Shown one piece after another: positions 1-7,193 of a stretch of 10,250 nucleotides of DNA. The translations under genes were made by a program, and so were the position numbers. Every line of letters begins with the position of its first letter. The stretch's first letter is position 1. The notes beneath the pieces are model-generated. The model saw only the letters and a list, made by a program, of their open reading frames with translations. It made no database searches and was not told the origin of the DNA. Source of the DNA: Pollutimonas sp036675955 (GTDB taxonomy: Bacteria > Pseudomonadota > Gammaproteobacteria > Burkholderiales > Burkholderiaceae_B); contig JAKFDW010000335.1 in assembly GCA_036675955.1 (NCBI GenBank), positions 1 through 10,250 on the forward strand. The letters are read 5' to 3'.

Positions 1-82
1 ACGGCGCCATCTTGGGGTTCCAGTAACGGGTCTGGTGGCCAAAGTGCACACCAGCTTCTAGCATTTCACGCATTAACGACAT
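1..82 (-). CDS. rpsB: 30S ribosomal protein S2, N-terminal part (runs off the left edge)
   Basis: Only the first 27 codons are in the window; the gene continues beyond position 1. The reverse strand reads from an ATG at 82 and includes MREMLEAGVHFGHQTRYW followed by NPKMAP. This is the conserved start of bacterial S2, with the GVHFGHQ.R.WNPKM signature. S2 is a late-assembling protein of the 30S subunit, needed for S1 binding and translation initiation. A good Shine-Dalgarno (CGGAG) lies about 8 bases before the ATG. In most bacteria rpsB is followed by tsf (EF-Ts), which would lie outside this window. It is divergent from map and has a long structured upstream region (83-272) described separately. 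Identification is secure despite truncation. Confidence 0.96.
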   Translation of the reverse strand, partial: MSLMREMLEAGVHFGHQTRYWNPKMAP

Positions 83-272
83 AGTATTCTCCGAGGGTTT
101 GGTCTTGTGCCAGGTTTGTATTCGCCGCCTTGCGCAATACGCAACAGCTAAGGCGAACACCCTGAGTCAACCAGGCACGCGATTTTTCAAAAGCCGGCTG
201 TGTGGCCCCAGGGTTTATAATGCCCTGGAACTCAAAAAGCCCGCCTCTTTCTTAAAGGAAATTTAAGAAAGC
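83..272 (-). promoter_or_regulatory. putative structured 5' leader of rpsB (S2 leader-like RNA)
   Basis: No gene lies between rpsB (82) and map (314). Read as minus-strand RNA, the part nearest rpsB folds into a three-tier nested stem. The outer stem pairs 169-178 with 107-116 (5 bp, one U.U mismatch, 4 bp). The middle stem pairs 152-160 with 118-126 (9 bp including one G.U). The apical hairpin pairs 140-144 with 130-134 (5 bp, 5-base loop). Further upstream a 6-bp hairpin pairs 223-228 with 208-213 around a 9-base loop. The G.U pair would be an A.C mismatch on the plus strand, so the fold favours a minus-strand transcript. The ribosome binding site stays outside the stems. S2 is known to repress rpsB-tsf through its leader in E. 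coli; the same role here is inferred. The 5' end at about 272 depends on the predicted promoter. Confidence 0.5.
247..271. repeat. perfect 10-bp inverted repeat with 5-base spacer
   Basis: CTTTCTTAAA (247-256) and TTTAAGAAAG (262-271) are exact reverse complements separated by GGAAA. The repeat lies just downstream of the predicted rpsB transcription start and upstream of map. It could be the first hairpin of the rpsB leader or a double-stranded operator for a dimeric regulator. It is AT-rich with no adjoining U-run that fits an intrinsic terminator, and no gene reads into it from the left on the plus strand. Confidence 0.6.
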
Positions 273-277
273 CCATA

Positions 278-307
278 ATTCTACTATTTTTAGCCCACCT
301 AATTCAA
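278..307 (-). promoter_or_regulatory. candidate sigma70 promoter for rpsB
   Basis: On the minus strand a TTGAAT box (302-307; four of six consensus bases) is followed after 18 bases by TAGAAT (278-283; five of six). Transcription would begin near 271-272 and give a leader of about 190 bases before rpsB, comparable to the long leader known upstream of E. coli rpsB. The region is AT-rich compared with the rest of the window, as expected for a promoter. It overlaps the upstream edge of map, so rpsB and map expression may compete. Prediction is by eye only. Confidence 0.4.
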
Positions 308-313
308 GTTACC

Positions 314-1120
314 ATGAGTAGTCTAGTTACAGACCCAGCAGATCTCGACAAAATGCGCGCCGCCTGTCAGGCCGCAGCCGCCACCCTCGACTACCTCGAG
401 CCCCACATACGTGCCGGCATCACCACCGGTGAACTCGATCGACTCAGCATCGACTACATCACCAACGAACTTCAGGTCAAATCCGCTACGGTCGGCTATG
501 CACCGCCTGGTTACACCCCCTTTCCCGCTTCCATCTGCACGTCGGTCAACCACGTCATATGCCATGGTATTCCGGGCGAGAAAGTTCTCAAGAACGGCGA
601 CATCATGAATATCGACGTCACCGTAATCAAGGATGGCTGGTTCGGCGACACCAGCCGCATGTATTACATAGGCGAGCCTTCCATCCTGGCACGCCGCCTG
701 ACCGAAACGACTTATGAATGCATGTGGCTTGGCATCGAACAGGTGCGCCCCGGCGCCAAGCTGGGCGATATCGGTCATGCCATCCAGAAGCACGCCGAAA
801 AGAACGGTTTTTCGGTCGTACGCGAGTACTGCGGACACGGTGTCGGCCGCAAATTTCACCAAGATCCCCAAGTGCTGCATTATGGCAAGGCCGGCACGGG
901 CATTACCCTCGAACCCGGCATGATTTTCACCATAGAGCCCATGCTCAATTCCGGCCGCAAGGAAATCCGAACGCTGGCCGACGGCTGGACGGTTGTAACG
1001 CGTGACCACAGCCTGTCGGCTCAATGGGAACACAGCATTCTGGTCACCGGCACAGGCTATGAAATCCTCACGGTATCCCCCGGCATGCCCAGTCCTCCCG
1101 CTTTCGTATCGGAAACCTGA
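314..1120 (+). CDS. map: methionine aminopeptidase, type I
   Basis: This cytoplasmic metalloenzyme removes the initiator methionine from nascent proteins when the second residue is small. The 268-residue length matches the type I family (E. coli, 264). The five metal ligands are visible: D101 in NIDVTVIKDG, D112 in FGDTSR, H175 in CGHGVGR, E208 in FTIEPM and E239 in QWEHS. The conserved CHGIP segment around H84 is also present. The start at 314 is supported by alignment of the early DPADLDKMR segment with the usual TPEDIEKMR. No clear Shine-Dalgarno precedes it, so initiation may rely on an unstructured AT-rich leader. glnD begins 20 bases after the stop, suggesting cotranscription. It is divergent from rpsB, an arrangement common around rpsB in betaproteobacteria. 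Confidence 0.97.
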   Translation: MSSLVTDPADLDKMRAACQAAAATLDYLEPHIRAGITTGELDRLSIDYITNELQVKSATVGYAPPGYTPFPASICTSVNHVICHGIPGEKVLKNGDIMNIDVTVIKDGWFGDTSRMYYIGEPSILARRLTETTYECMWLGIEQVRPGAKLGDIGHAIQKHAEKNGFSVVREYCGHGVGRKFHQDPQVLHYGKAGTGITLEPGMIFTIEPMLNSGRKEIRTLADGWTVVTRDHSLSAQWEHSILVTGTGYEILTVSPGMPSPPAFVSET

Positions 1121-1140
1121 TTTCGTTCGACAGGAACACT

Positions 1141-3741
1141 ATGCGCGCGCCCACAGTAACGTTGCTGCGAACGCAGCTGGCGGAACGACGCAGCGAGGCA
1201 ATCCGCAATTTCCGCGACCACCTGCGCCCTGAGCTATTGCTTACCGTACTGCGCCGGATCGTGGACCAGACGCTGCGCGAGCTTCTCAAGCTCTACCCGC
1301 TTCCCGATGGCGCCGCGCTGGCGGCCGTCGGCGGTTACGGGCGCGGTGAGCTCTACCCTCACTCGGATGTCGATGTGCTTGTGCTCTTGCGCGAACATCC
1401 GAGCAGCGACGATAACGCCGCGGTCGAAACGCTGATTGCCGCCATGTGGGACCTGGGCATCGAACCCGGCCATAGTGTACGCACCATAGAAGATTGCCGG
1501 CGCGAGGCAGCCAACGACATCACGGTTGAAACGGCACTCATGGAAGCACGCTGGCTCGCCGGCGACAAGGCATTGCTCTGCAGGCTGCGCGAAGCAATGA
1601 GCGAGCAGTTGGATGCACAGACATTCTTTCAGGCCAAGCGCGCGGAAATGCAGCAGCGGCATGCCCGGCACCAGGATACACCCTATGCCCTCGAACCCAA
1701 TTGCAAGGAAGCCCCGGGCGGATTGCGCGACTTGCAGGTTGTGTTGTGGGTGGCGCAGGCGGCCGGACTTGGCAGCACCTGGCTCGAAATCTCCCGCACC
1801 GACCTGCTGACGGCCGCCGAGTTCCGCGCCTTGCGCCGCGCCGATGTCGCCTTCAAGCGCTTGCGGATAGAGCTGCACTTGCTGTCGGGCCGCCGTGAAG
1901 ATCGAGTGCTGTTCGATCTGCAGCCGGGCCTGGCCGCCATCTATGGCTTCGAGGGCTCCAAGGCTCGCCGGCCCAGCGAAATCCTGATGCAACGTTACTA
2001 CTGGGCCGCCAGGGCAGTAAGCCAGTTGAACATCATATTGATGCAAAGCATCGAAGAACTGCTGTTTCCGCCACCGGTCGATCAGCTGGACATCATCGAC
2101 GACGATTTCTGCATGGTGCGGGGCCGTCTGGGGACACGTCGCGATGACAGTTTCGAGCGCAATCCCGCCCTGCTGTTTCGCGCCTTCCTTGTAATGCAGG
2201 AGCGCCCCGAACTGCTGGGCATGTCGGCGCAGACCCTGAGGGCAATGTGGCACGCGCGATGGCGCATCGACGCTCAGTTCCGCCAGAATCCCGTCAATCG
2301 CCGTCAGTTCCTGCAGATACTGCAGCAGCCCCGCGGCATCGTGCACGCCCTGCGCCGCATGACCATGCTGAACATACTTCCGCGGTACCTTCCGGTTTTT
2401 CGCCGTATTGTGGGGCAGATGCAGCACGACCTGTTCCACGCCTATACCGTAGACCAGCACATACTGATGGTGGTGCGCAACGTGCGCCGCTTCACCATGC
2501 CCGAGCACGCACAGGAGTACCCCCTGGCCAGCCAGCTGATTGCCGGTTTCGACCGCCACTGGCTGTTGTATGTCGCCGCACTCTTTCATGACATTGCCAA
2601 GGGGCGCGGTGGCGACCATTCCGAACTCGGCGCCCTGGAGGTACAACGTTTTTGCGAAGACCATGGCATCGAGGGCGAAGATTGCGAATTGGCCGAATTC
2701 CTGGTGCGGCAGCATTTGACCATGTCGACCGTGGCGCAAAAGCGCGATCTCAGCGACCCCGAAGTGGTGCGCGATTTTGCCGAATGCGTCAAGAATGAAA
2801 GGCGGCTCACGGCCCTTTATCTATTGACGGTGGCCGACATAAGAGGCACCAGCCCCAAGGTCTGGAATTCCTGGAAAGGCAAGCTGCTCGAAAATCTCTA
2901 TCGCCTGACGCTGGCGGCATTGGGCGGCGCGCAGCCTGACAGCCGCACGGTCCAGGCGCAACGCAAAGAACTCGCCGCCAATGAAATAAGGCTTATGGGC
3001 CTGCGGGATGAAAGCCGCGACGCTTTCTGGAACCAGCTCGATATTGCGTATTTTCTTCGGCATGAAGCCAGCGAGATCGCCTGGCACACCCGCCAGCTCT
3101 ATTACCGTGTGAACTCTCCGGAGCCGGTGGTCAAGGCGCGCGTCATCGGACACAACGAGGCCTTGCAAGTCATGGTTTACACGCCTGACAGCGATGATCT
3201 TTTCGTAAGAATCTGCCAGTATTTCGATCACCGCGCCCTCAGTATTCAGGATGCCCGCATCCACACGACCCATCACGGATGGGCGTTAGACAGCTTCATC
3301 GTGCTGTTGCCGACCCACGACAAAGACTATCGCTCGAATGCTTCGCTGATCGAACATGAACTTCACACGCACCTGACACTCGCCCGCGAGCATTCGTTCC
3401 GGCAATCCAATGGCCAGCATACCGGCGGCAGCATCGCGCGGCGGCCCGGTTCGCGACGTTCGCGCATCTTTCCGATCGTACCCAACGTCGAACTGCAGCC
3501 GGACGAGCGCAGCACCTCGTGGCGCCTTTCAGTTACCGCTGGCGACAGGCCCGGTCTGCTATACAGTCTGGCGCAAGTATTTGCGGCCAACGCCATCAAT
3601 CTCAAAATGGCCAAGATCCTGACGCTTGGCGACCGGATCGAGGATATTTTCATTATCGAAGGCGACAGGCTCGGCCATCCCCGGGCGCAATTGCAATTCG
3701 AGCGCGATATACTGGCCACCCTTGACAGCTCGGGCCCGTGA
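1141..3741 (+). CDS. glnD: bifunctional [PII] uridylyltransferase / uridylyl-removing enzyme
   Basis: GlnD is the glutamine sensor of nitrogen control. It uridylylates PII proteins (GlnB/GlnK) when glutamine is low and removes UMP when glutamine is high. The 866 residues fit the family (about 850-900). An N-terminal nucleotidyltransferase domain has GGYGRGELYPHSDVDVLVL (residues 64-82) with D76 and D78 as metal-binding aspartates. The helical linker carries CKEAPGGLRDLQ. A central HD domain has FHDIAKGRGGDH with H483, D484 and H493, for the uridylyl-removing activity. Two C-terminal ACT domains follow (about 676-745 and 794-866), the second with SVTAGDRPGLL; in this family they sense glutamine. 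The ATG at 1141 has AGGA at 1132-1135. It follows map by 20 bases and precedes the MarC gene by 27. No domain appears missing or broken. Confidence 0.97.
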   Translation: MRAPTVTLLRTQLAERRSEAIRNFRDHLRPELLLTVLRRIVDQTLRELLKLYPLPDGAALAAVGGYGRGELYPHSDVDVLVLLREHPSSDDNAAVETLIAAMWDLGIEPGHSVRTIEDCRREAANDITVETALMEARWLAGDKALLCRLREAMSEQLDAQTFFQAKRAEMQQRHARHQDTPYALEPNCKEAPGGLRDLQVVLWVAQAAGLGSTWLEISRTDLLTAAEFRALRRADVAFKRLRIELHLLSGRREDRVLFDLQPGLAAIYGFEGSKARRPSEILMQRYYWAARAVSQLNIILMQSIEELLFPPPVDQLDIIDDDFCMVRGRLGTRRDDSFERNPALLFRAFLVMQERPELLGMSAQTLRAMWHARWRIDAQFRQNPVNRRQFLQILQQPRGIVHALRRMTMLNILPRYLPVFRRIVGQMQHDLFHAYTVDQHILMVVRNVRRFTMPEHAQEYPLASQLIAGFDRHWLLYVAALFHDIAKGRGGDHSELGALEVQRFCEDHGIEGEDCELAEFLVRQHLTMSTVAQKRDLSDPEVVRDFAECVKNERRLTALYLLTVADIRGTSPKVWNSWKGKLLENLYRLTLAALGGAQPDSRTVQAQRKELAANEIRLMGLRDESRDAFWNQLDIAYFLRHEASEIAWHTRQLYYRVNSPEPVVKARVIGHNEALQVMVYTPDSDDLFVRICQYFDHRALSIQDARIHTTHHGWALDSFIVLLPTHDKDYRSNASLIEHELHTHLTLAREHSFRQSNGQHTGGSIARRPGSRRSRIFPIVPNVELQPDERSTSWRLSVTAGDRPGLLYSLAQVFAANAINLKMAKILTLGDRIEDIFIIEGDRLGHPRAQLQFERDILATLDSSGP

Positions 3742-3768
3742 TTACCCTGCCTCTTTTTCTGGACCGCT

Positions 3769-4476
3769 ATGGCCTTCAATGACCTGGTAATAAACTTTGG
3801 GCGCAGCTTTCTTTTTGCCCTGGCGACGATGCTGCCCATACTCAACCCTCCAGCGGTGGCGCCCATATTCCTCACGCTCACCGAAGGCGCCAGCGCCAGC
3901 ACACGCGAACAGCTCGCGCAGCGGGTGGCCATCAATATTTGCGTGATGTTGGCGATTGCCATGATTGCCGGCAACCTCGTGCTGGATTTCTTCGGCATAT
4001 CATTGCCTATCATTCGTGTCGGCGGAGGCTTGCTGGTCGTGGCCACGGCATGGCGCCTGGTCAGTGCCTCGGACTACGACGCGGAACACGCCCAGAACAT
4101 GGCCGAGACCTATTCCCTGGATCAGGTACGGTCTAAGGCGTTCTATCCCCTGACCTTTCCCATGATCTGCGGACCAGGCGCACTTTCCGCCGCGCTGACG
4201 GTGGGAGCAACATTGCATACCGAAGCCTCGTTCGATACAGCCGCCAATCTGACAGGATCCCTGGTGGCTATCGGTCTTGCGTCGCTCGTCGTTTACTTCT
4301 GTCTGCGATTCGCCGCGCAATTCCTGCACAAGCTGGGGCCCAACGGCACCGCGGTATTGATGCGGCTGTCCGCATTCATTTTGCTGTGCCTGGGAGTCCA
4401 GATCGTCTGGGACGGCATGCAGGAATTATTGCTTGGACTTCTGCGCCAGGCATCCGCCTTCAGGAACCTTTCATGA
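3769..4476 (+). CDS. MarC-family integral membrane protein
   Basis: This is a 235-residue hydrophobic protein with about six predicted membrane segments. The MarC/YchE/YhgN family pattern is clear: an early NPPAVAPIFLTLT segment (residues 26-38), SLPIIRVGGGLLV (78-90), FYPLTFPMICGPG (125-137) and a final helix with RLSAFILLCLGVQIVWDG. Family function is largely unproven. MarC itself was once linked to multiple antibiotic resistance, but that link was later withdrawn, and some archaeal relatives transport neutral amino acids. I therefore give no gene symbol or substrate. Translation likely starts at the ATG at 3769, 27 bases after glnD, without a strong Shine-Dalgarno. Its stop overlaps the dsbB start (ATGA at 4473-4476), which implies coupled translation of the two membrane proteins. 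Confidence 0.9.
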   Translation: MAFNDLVINFGRSFLFALATMLPILNPPAVAPIFLTLTEGASASTREQLAQRVAINICVMLAIAMIAGNLVLDFFGISLPIIRVGGGLLVVATAWRLVSASDYDAEHAQNMAETYSLDQVRSKAFYPLTFPMICGPGALSAALTVGATLHTEASFDTAANLTGSLVAIGLASLVVYFCLRFAAQFLHKLGPNGTAVLMRLSAFILLCLGVQIVWDGMQELLLGLLRQASAFRNLS

Positions 4477-4979
4477 GCACTACGACTTCCCGCTTGCTGT
4501 CTTTGATTACCGTGCTTTGCCTGGCTTCGGTAGCCATAGCCCTGGTATCGCAACACATATTCGGAATGCAGCCTTGCGCCTGGTGCGTGCTGCAAAGGCT
4601 GATTTTCCTGGCGATCGCCGCCGTCTGCGGGGTGGGCCTGCTGCTTGGCCGGCGCCACGCCATTATGCTCCGAATCGCCGCGCTGCTGACCGCTGCGCTC
4701 AGTGCGGGCGGCGTTGCCGCCGCCTGGTATCAATACACGGTCGCCGCGAATATGTTTTCATGCGACATGACGTTCGCCGACCGTTTCATGGTCCAGAGCG
4801 GACTGGACGCACACCTGCCTTGGCTGTTCGGCATTTTTGCTTCTTGCATGGACGCAAGGGTGGATTTTTTCGGTCTGGAATATGCTTTGTGGGGACTCGG
4901 CCTGTTCGTCGTGACGGGCATGCTGGGGCTCATAGGCACTTTTTCGCATTTATCGCGCAGGGCGCCTGCTGGAGGATGA
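4473..4979 (+). CDS. dsbB: disulfide bond formation protein B (DsbA:quinone oxidoreductase)
   Basis: DsbB is an inner-membrane protein that reoxidises periplasmic DsbA and passes electrons to ubiquinone or menaquinone. The 168-residue sequence has four membrane helices (about 8-26, 40-58, 64-84 and 134-156). The first periplasmic loop has the redox motif PCAWCVLQR with C35 and C38. R42 corresponds to the quinone-site arginine (R48 in E. coli). The second loop holds the partner cysteines C97 (FSCDM) and C125 (ASCMD). C16 and C52 are extra and probably structural. An in-frame GTG at 4386 would add 29 residues from within the MarC gene. The ATG at 4473 is preferred because it has AGGAA six bases upstream, gives the family's length and forms the ATGA overlap. 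It is the last gene of the plus cluster, ending 19 bases before the convergent mepK stop. Confidence 0.95.
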   Translation: MSTTTSRLLSLITVLCLASVAIALVSQHIFGMQPCAWCVLQRLIFLAIAAVCGVGLLLGRRHAIMLRIAALLTAALSAGGVAAAWYQYTVAANMFSCDMTFADRFMVQSGLDAHLPWLFGIFASCMDARVDFFGLEYALWGLGLFVVTGMLGLIGTFSHLSRRAPAGG

Positions 4980-4994
4980 TCCGCCGCGGCGCCC
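4960..4994. terminator. GC-rich inverted repeat at the convergent gene ends, possible hairpin
   Basis: GGGCGCC (4960-4966) and GGCGCCC (4988-4994) are perfect 7-base inverted repeats with a 21-base loop spanning the dsbB stop. Within it, CGCCGCGGCG (4982-4991) is a ten-base palindrome that could form a competing structure. Neither strand has a U-run after the stem, so this is not a classic intrinsic terminator. It is the only candidate structure between the two converging operons. Confidence 0.25.
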
Positions 4995-4998
4995 GGCG

Positions 4999-5556
4999 CT
5001 ACCAGCTACGCACCCGTCCGGTATCGATATGCACGAACTGGTCCTGGGGATAGAAACCCACGCCTCCAGCCTGCAACGATAAGGCCGCGTCGCGCAATTC
5101 GGCTAGAGGCACGCCCGGCAAGCGCACGTCGATCGCTTTGCCATCCATATGCAGGCTACGCTTGGCCACCCCTCCCCCCCGCGTCGTGCGCAGCCGGTTA
5201 TTGGTGGCTGGGCAGCGGTAGCCGGAAATCACCTGGTAGGCGCCCTGCGTACTCAACGCCAGCGTTATGCGATGCAGGATATCGAAGAGCTGCGGATCTA
5301 TCGTGCCTACATCCCCGGTGTAGTGATCGCGCAAAAAACGGTTCAGGCGACCCAACGCCTCCGGGAAGTATCTGTTACCCCTGGCATAGGCCAGGGAGAC
5401 TTTTTCATGAGTATGCGTATGGTCCAGCGCCAGGCTGCGCGTCCGCGGCGGCCCGGCGAAGGCACGCGAAGTGAATGGCAGGCTGGCGCCGGCTACGGCA
5501 ACATTGGTGGAATAACGCAGAAACAGGCGGCGGGATGGCGCGAATGAATGGCTCAT
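4999..5556 (-). CDS. mepK: YcbK/MepK-like murein endopeptidase (peptidase M15_2, DUF882), Tat-exported
   Basis: This is a 185-residue periplasmic zinc peptidase. The N-terminus has a twin-arginine signal (SRRLFLR at residues 8-14, a hydrophobic stretch, then likely cleavage after AFA at 34). E. coli YcbK is also a Tat-type protein. The core carries the family pattern SGYRCPATN, GVAKRSLHMDGKAIDV and FVHIDTGRVRSW. The expected zinc ligands are H136, D143 and H176. E. coli MepK cuts peptide cross-links in peptidoglycan, notably the 3-3 (mDAP-mDAP) type made by L,D-transpeptidases. The upstream neighbour is such a transpeptidase, which supports this role. The start at 5556 is fixed by the signal peptide and by an in-frame stop 15 bases upstream. 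No Shine-Dalgarno is visible, so translation may depend on coupling to the preceding gene. The exact bond cut is inferred from homology. Confidence 0.88.
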   Translation of the reverse strand: MSHSFAPSRRLFLRYSTNVAVAGASLPFTSRAFAGPPRTRSLALDHTHTHEKVSLAYARGNRYFPEALGRLNRFLRDHYTGDVGTIDPQLFDILHRITLALSTQGAYQVISGYRCPATNNRLRTTRGGGVAKRSLHMDGKAIDVRLPGVPLAELRDAALSLQAGGVGFYPQDQFVHIDTGRVRSW

Positions 5557-5571
5557 GATGAGATTGGATGC

Positions 5572-7182
5572 TCAACCATGCTGGTCTGATGCCATGCCGT
5601 TCCGGCTGGAAGACATAGCGGCGGCTCGTGCGCGCAGGCGCAGCGCTTTGTCGAGCCAAGCATCGTGGTTGTATATGTCTGGAAAAAAATAGACCTTACC
5701 ACCTTTGACTACCACGGTGTTGTAAGCAATCAATACCGGAACCGGTTTGTTCAGGCGGATGGTTTTCGACGCACCGCTGCCCATGGCTGCGCGTATCCGC
5801 TCTACGGTCCATTGCGGCTCATCGTAAAGGACAAATCGCGCGAGCGCCACCGGGTTTTCGACCCTTATGCAGCCGTGGCTGAAGTCGCGCCGGTAGCGCT
5901 CAAAAAGCTTCGGCGCGGGCGTATGGTGCAAATAGATGTTCATATCGTTGGGGAGAATGAACTTGATGTCGCCCAGGGCGTTGCGTGGGCCAGGACGCTG
6001 GCGTATGCGCAATTGGCCAAGCTGCACCGCATCCAGGCTTTCGCCGGACAAGCCGGTTAGCACTTGCCCTTGCGGCGTAACCAATTCGAAGCCCTGCTGT
6101 TCGAAATAGCCCGGATCGCGGCGCAGGCGCGGTATGATCTCGCCTTGAGTGATGGAAGACGGCACGTTCCAGTAGGGACTGAACTCGATAAAACGCATGT
6201 CTTCCTGAAATATGGGCGTGCGGGTATCGAGTGCGCGGCCAACGATGATCTTCATCTCCAGTTGCACCTCCGGCTGGCCATTGCGTACTTCATAGGCGCG
6301 TAGTACGAACTCAGGAATATTCACTACTATCATGCGCGTCGCCTGGGTCAGCGGCGTCCAGCGCAAGCGTTCGAGCGTCAGTTCTATCTGCCTAAGGCGC
6401 TGGGCCGGCGTGACCTCCAGCTGCTTGAACGTGGCGGCTCCCACTATGCCATCGGGCAGTAGCCCATGGCGTTCTTGAAATACCTTGATGCCGTCGCTCA
6501 CGGCCCCTTCGTAGTAGTGCATCGCCGGCATAAGTGCCTGTGGCGGAAGGTCGCCCAGCGCGATAAGCCTGCGCGTCAGGATATCCATGCCGGCATAGGC
6601 TTGCCCGGGCTCCAGCTTTTTTTCCGGTAACGGAACTAGCGGTATTTGCCAAGCCGGATGACCAAGCAAGGCGCGGTATCGGGCCAGCGCCGTGCGCAGG
6701 AGGTCATATTGAGCCAGACGGGGCGCCGCCAGGCGCACGGCTTCGGGCAGTCTGGCATTGGCGACGGCCTCGACCAGGTAGGCTGGGGCATCGAAATAAT
6801 CGAGGCGGGGCAATTTGAAATAGCGCTGGATCTGGCTTGCATCCAGCCTGCCGCGATGCAGGTCAAGCAAGTAGCGCTGCATGGATGTCGTGAGCGCCAT
6901 GTCCAATTGCACCATCACATCAGCGGGCATGACTGTGCCGCTTATAGCAAGGCCCAGTTGCTCCTTCAGCTGCGCGGCATCGTAATCCTGGGGCACCAGG
7001 CCTTCGGAGGCCGCATTGCCCAATATTTCGACCGCTTGAATGGCCTGCGGGGTCGGCCTGCCATGGCTGAACCACAGAACGGCCTGTTGCGCCGACGCAG
7101 TGGCGGCATACCCCGCCAGCGACAGCACGAGCAGAAGGCGGATCCAGATACGGATTTCGACTATACGGCGCGATGGCGTCAT
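5572..7182 (-). CDS. ldtD: YcbB/LdtD-type L,D-transpeptidase (YkuD family)
   Basis: This periplasmic enzyme is predicted to form 3-3 cross-links between diaminopimelate residues of peptidoglycan, independently of penicillin-binding proteins and typically resistant to most beta-lactams. The 536 residues include a signal peptide (1-31, ending ATASA), an L,D-transpeptidase scaffold region, and a peptidoglycan-binding domain near 213-255 (DGIKVFQERHGLLPDGIVG). The YkuD catalytic domain spans about 284-465. Its active site reads SHGCIRVENP with C438 as nucleophile and H436; H419/H420 in YLHHTP is also conserved. It is somewhat shorter than E. coli LdtD (615) but has all expected parts. ATG at 7182 is preceded by GGGGA. 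It follows purF by 35 bases and mepK follows its stop by 15. The family is sure; the exact paralogue name is by resemblance. Confidence 0.9.
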   Translation of the reverse strand: MTPSRRIVEIRIWIRLLLVLSLAGYAATASAQQAVLWFSHGRPTPQAIQAVEILGNAASEGLVPQDYDAAQLKEQLGLAISGTVMPADVMVQLDMALTTSMQRYLLDLHRGRLDASQIQRYFKLPRLDYFDAPAYLVEAVANARLPEAVRLAAPRLAQYDLLRTALARYRALLGHPAWQIPLVPLPEKKLEPGQAYAGMDILTRRLIALGDLPPQALMPAMHYYEGAVSDGIKVFQERHGLLPDGIVGAATFKQLEVTPAQRLRQIELTLERLRWTPLTQATRMIVVNIPEFVLRAYEVRNGQPEVQLEMKIIVGRALDTRTPIFQEDMRFIEFSPYWNVPSSITQGEIIPRLRRDPGYFEQQGFELVTPQGQVLTGLSGESLDAVQLGQLRIRQRPGPRNALGDIKFILPNDMNIYLHHTPAPKLFERYRRDFSHGCIRVENPVALARFVLYDEPQWTVERIRAAMGSGASKTIRLNKPVPVLIAYNTVVVKGGKVYFFPDIYNHDAWLDKALRLRARAAAMSSSRNGMASDQHG

Positions 7183-7193
7183 GCTCGTCCCCG

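Noticed and set aside
216..221. Exact TATAAT on the plus strand as a map promoter
   Set aside because: No acceptable -35 box lies 16-18 bases upstream (the sequence there is GCCGGC-like), and the motif sits in the loop of a perfect hairpin (208-228) of the rpsB leader.
323..1033. 236-codon open frame antisense to map
   Set aside because: It is a shadow of the well-supported map gene with no ribosome site or motif.
1234..2739. 501-codon open frame on the minus strand inside glnD
   Set aside because: It is antisense to a fully conserved glnD, has a His/Gln/Ala-rich composition with no recognisable domain, and such long antisense frames are common in GC-rich genes.
4386..4472. N-terminal extension of dsbB from an upstream GTG
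   Set aside because: It would overlap the MarC gene by about 90 bases and exceed the family length; the ATG at 4473 has a proper Shine-Dalgarno.
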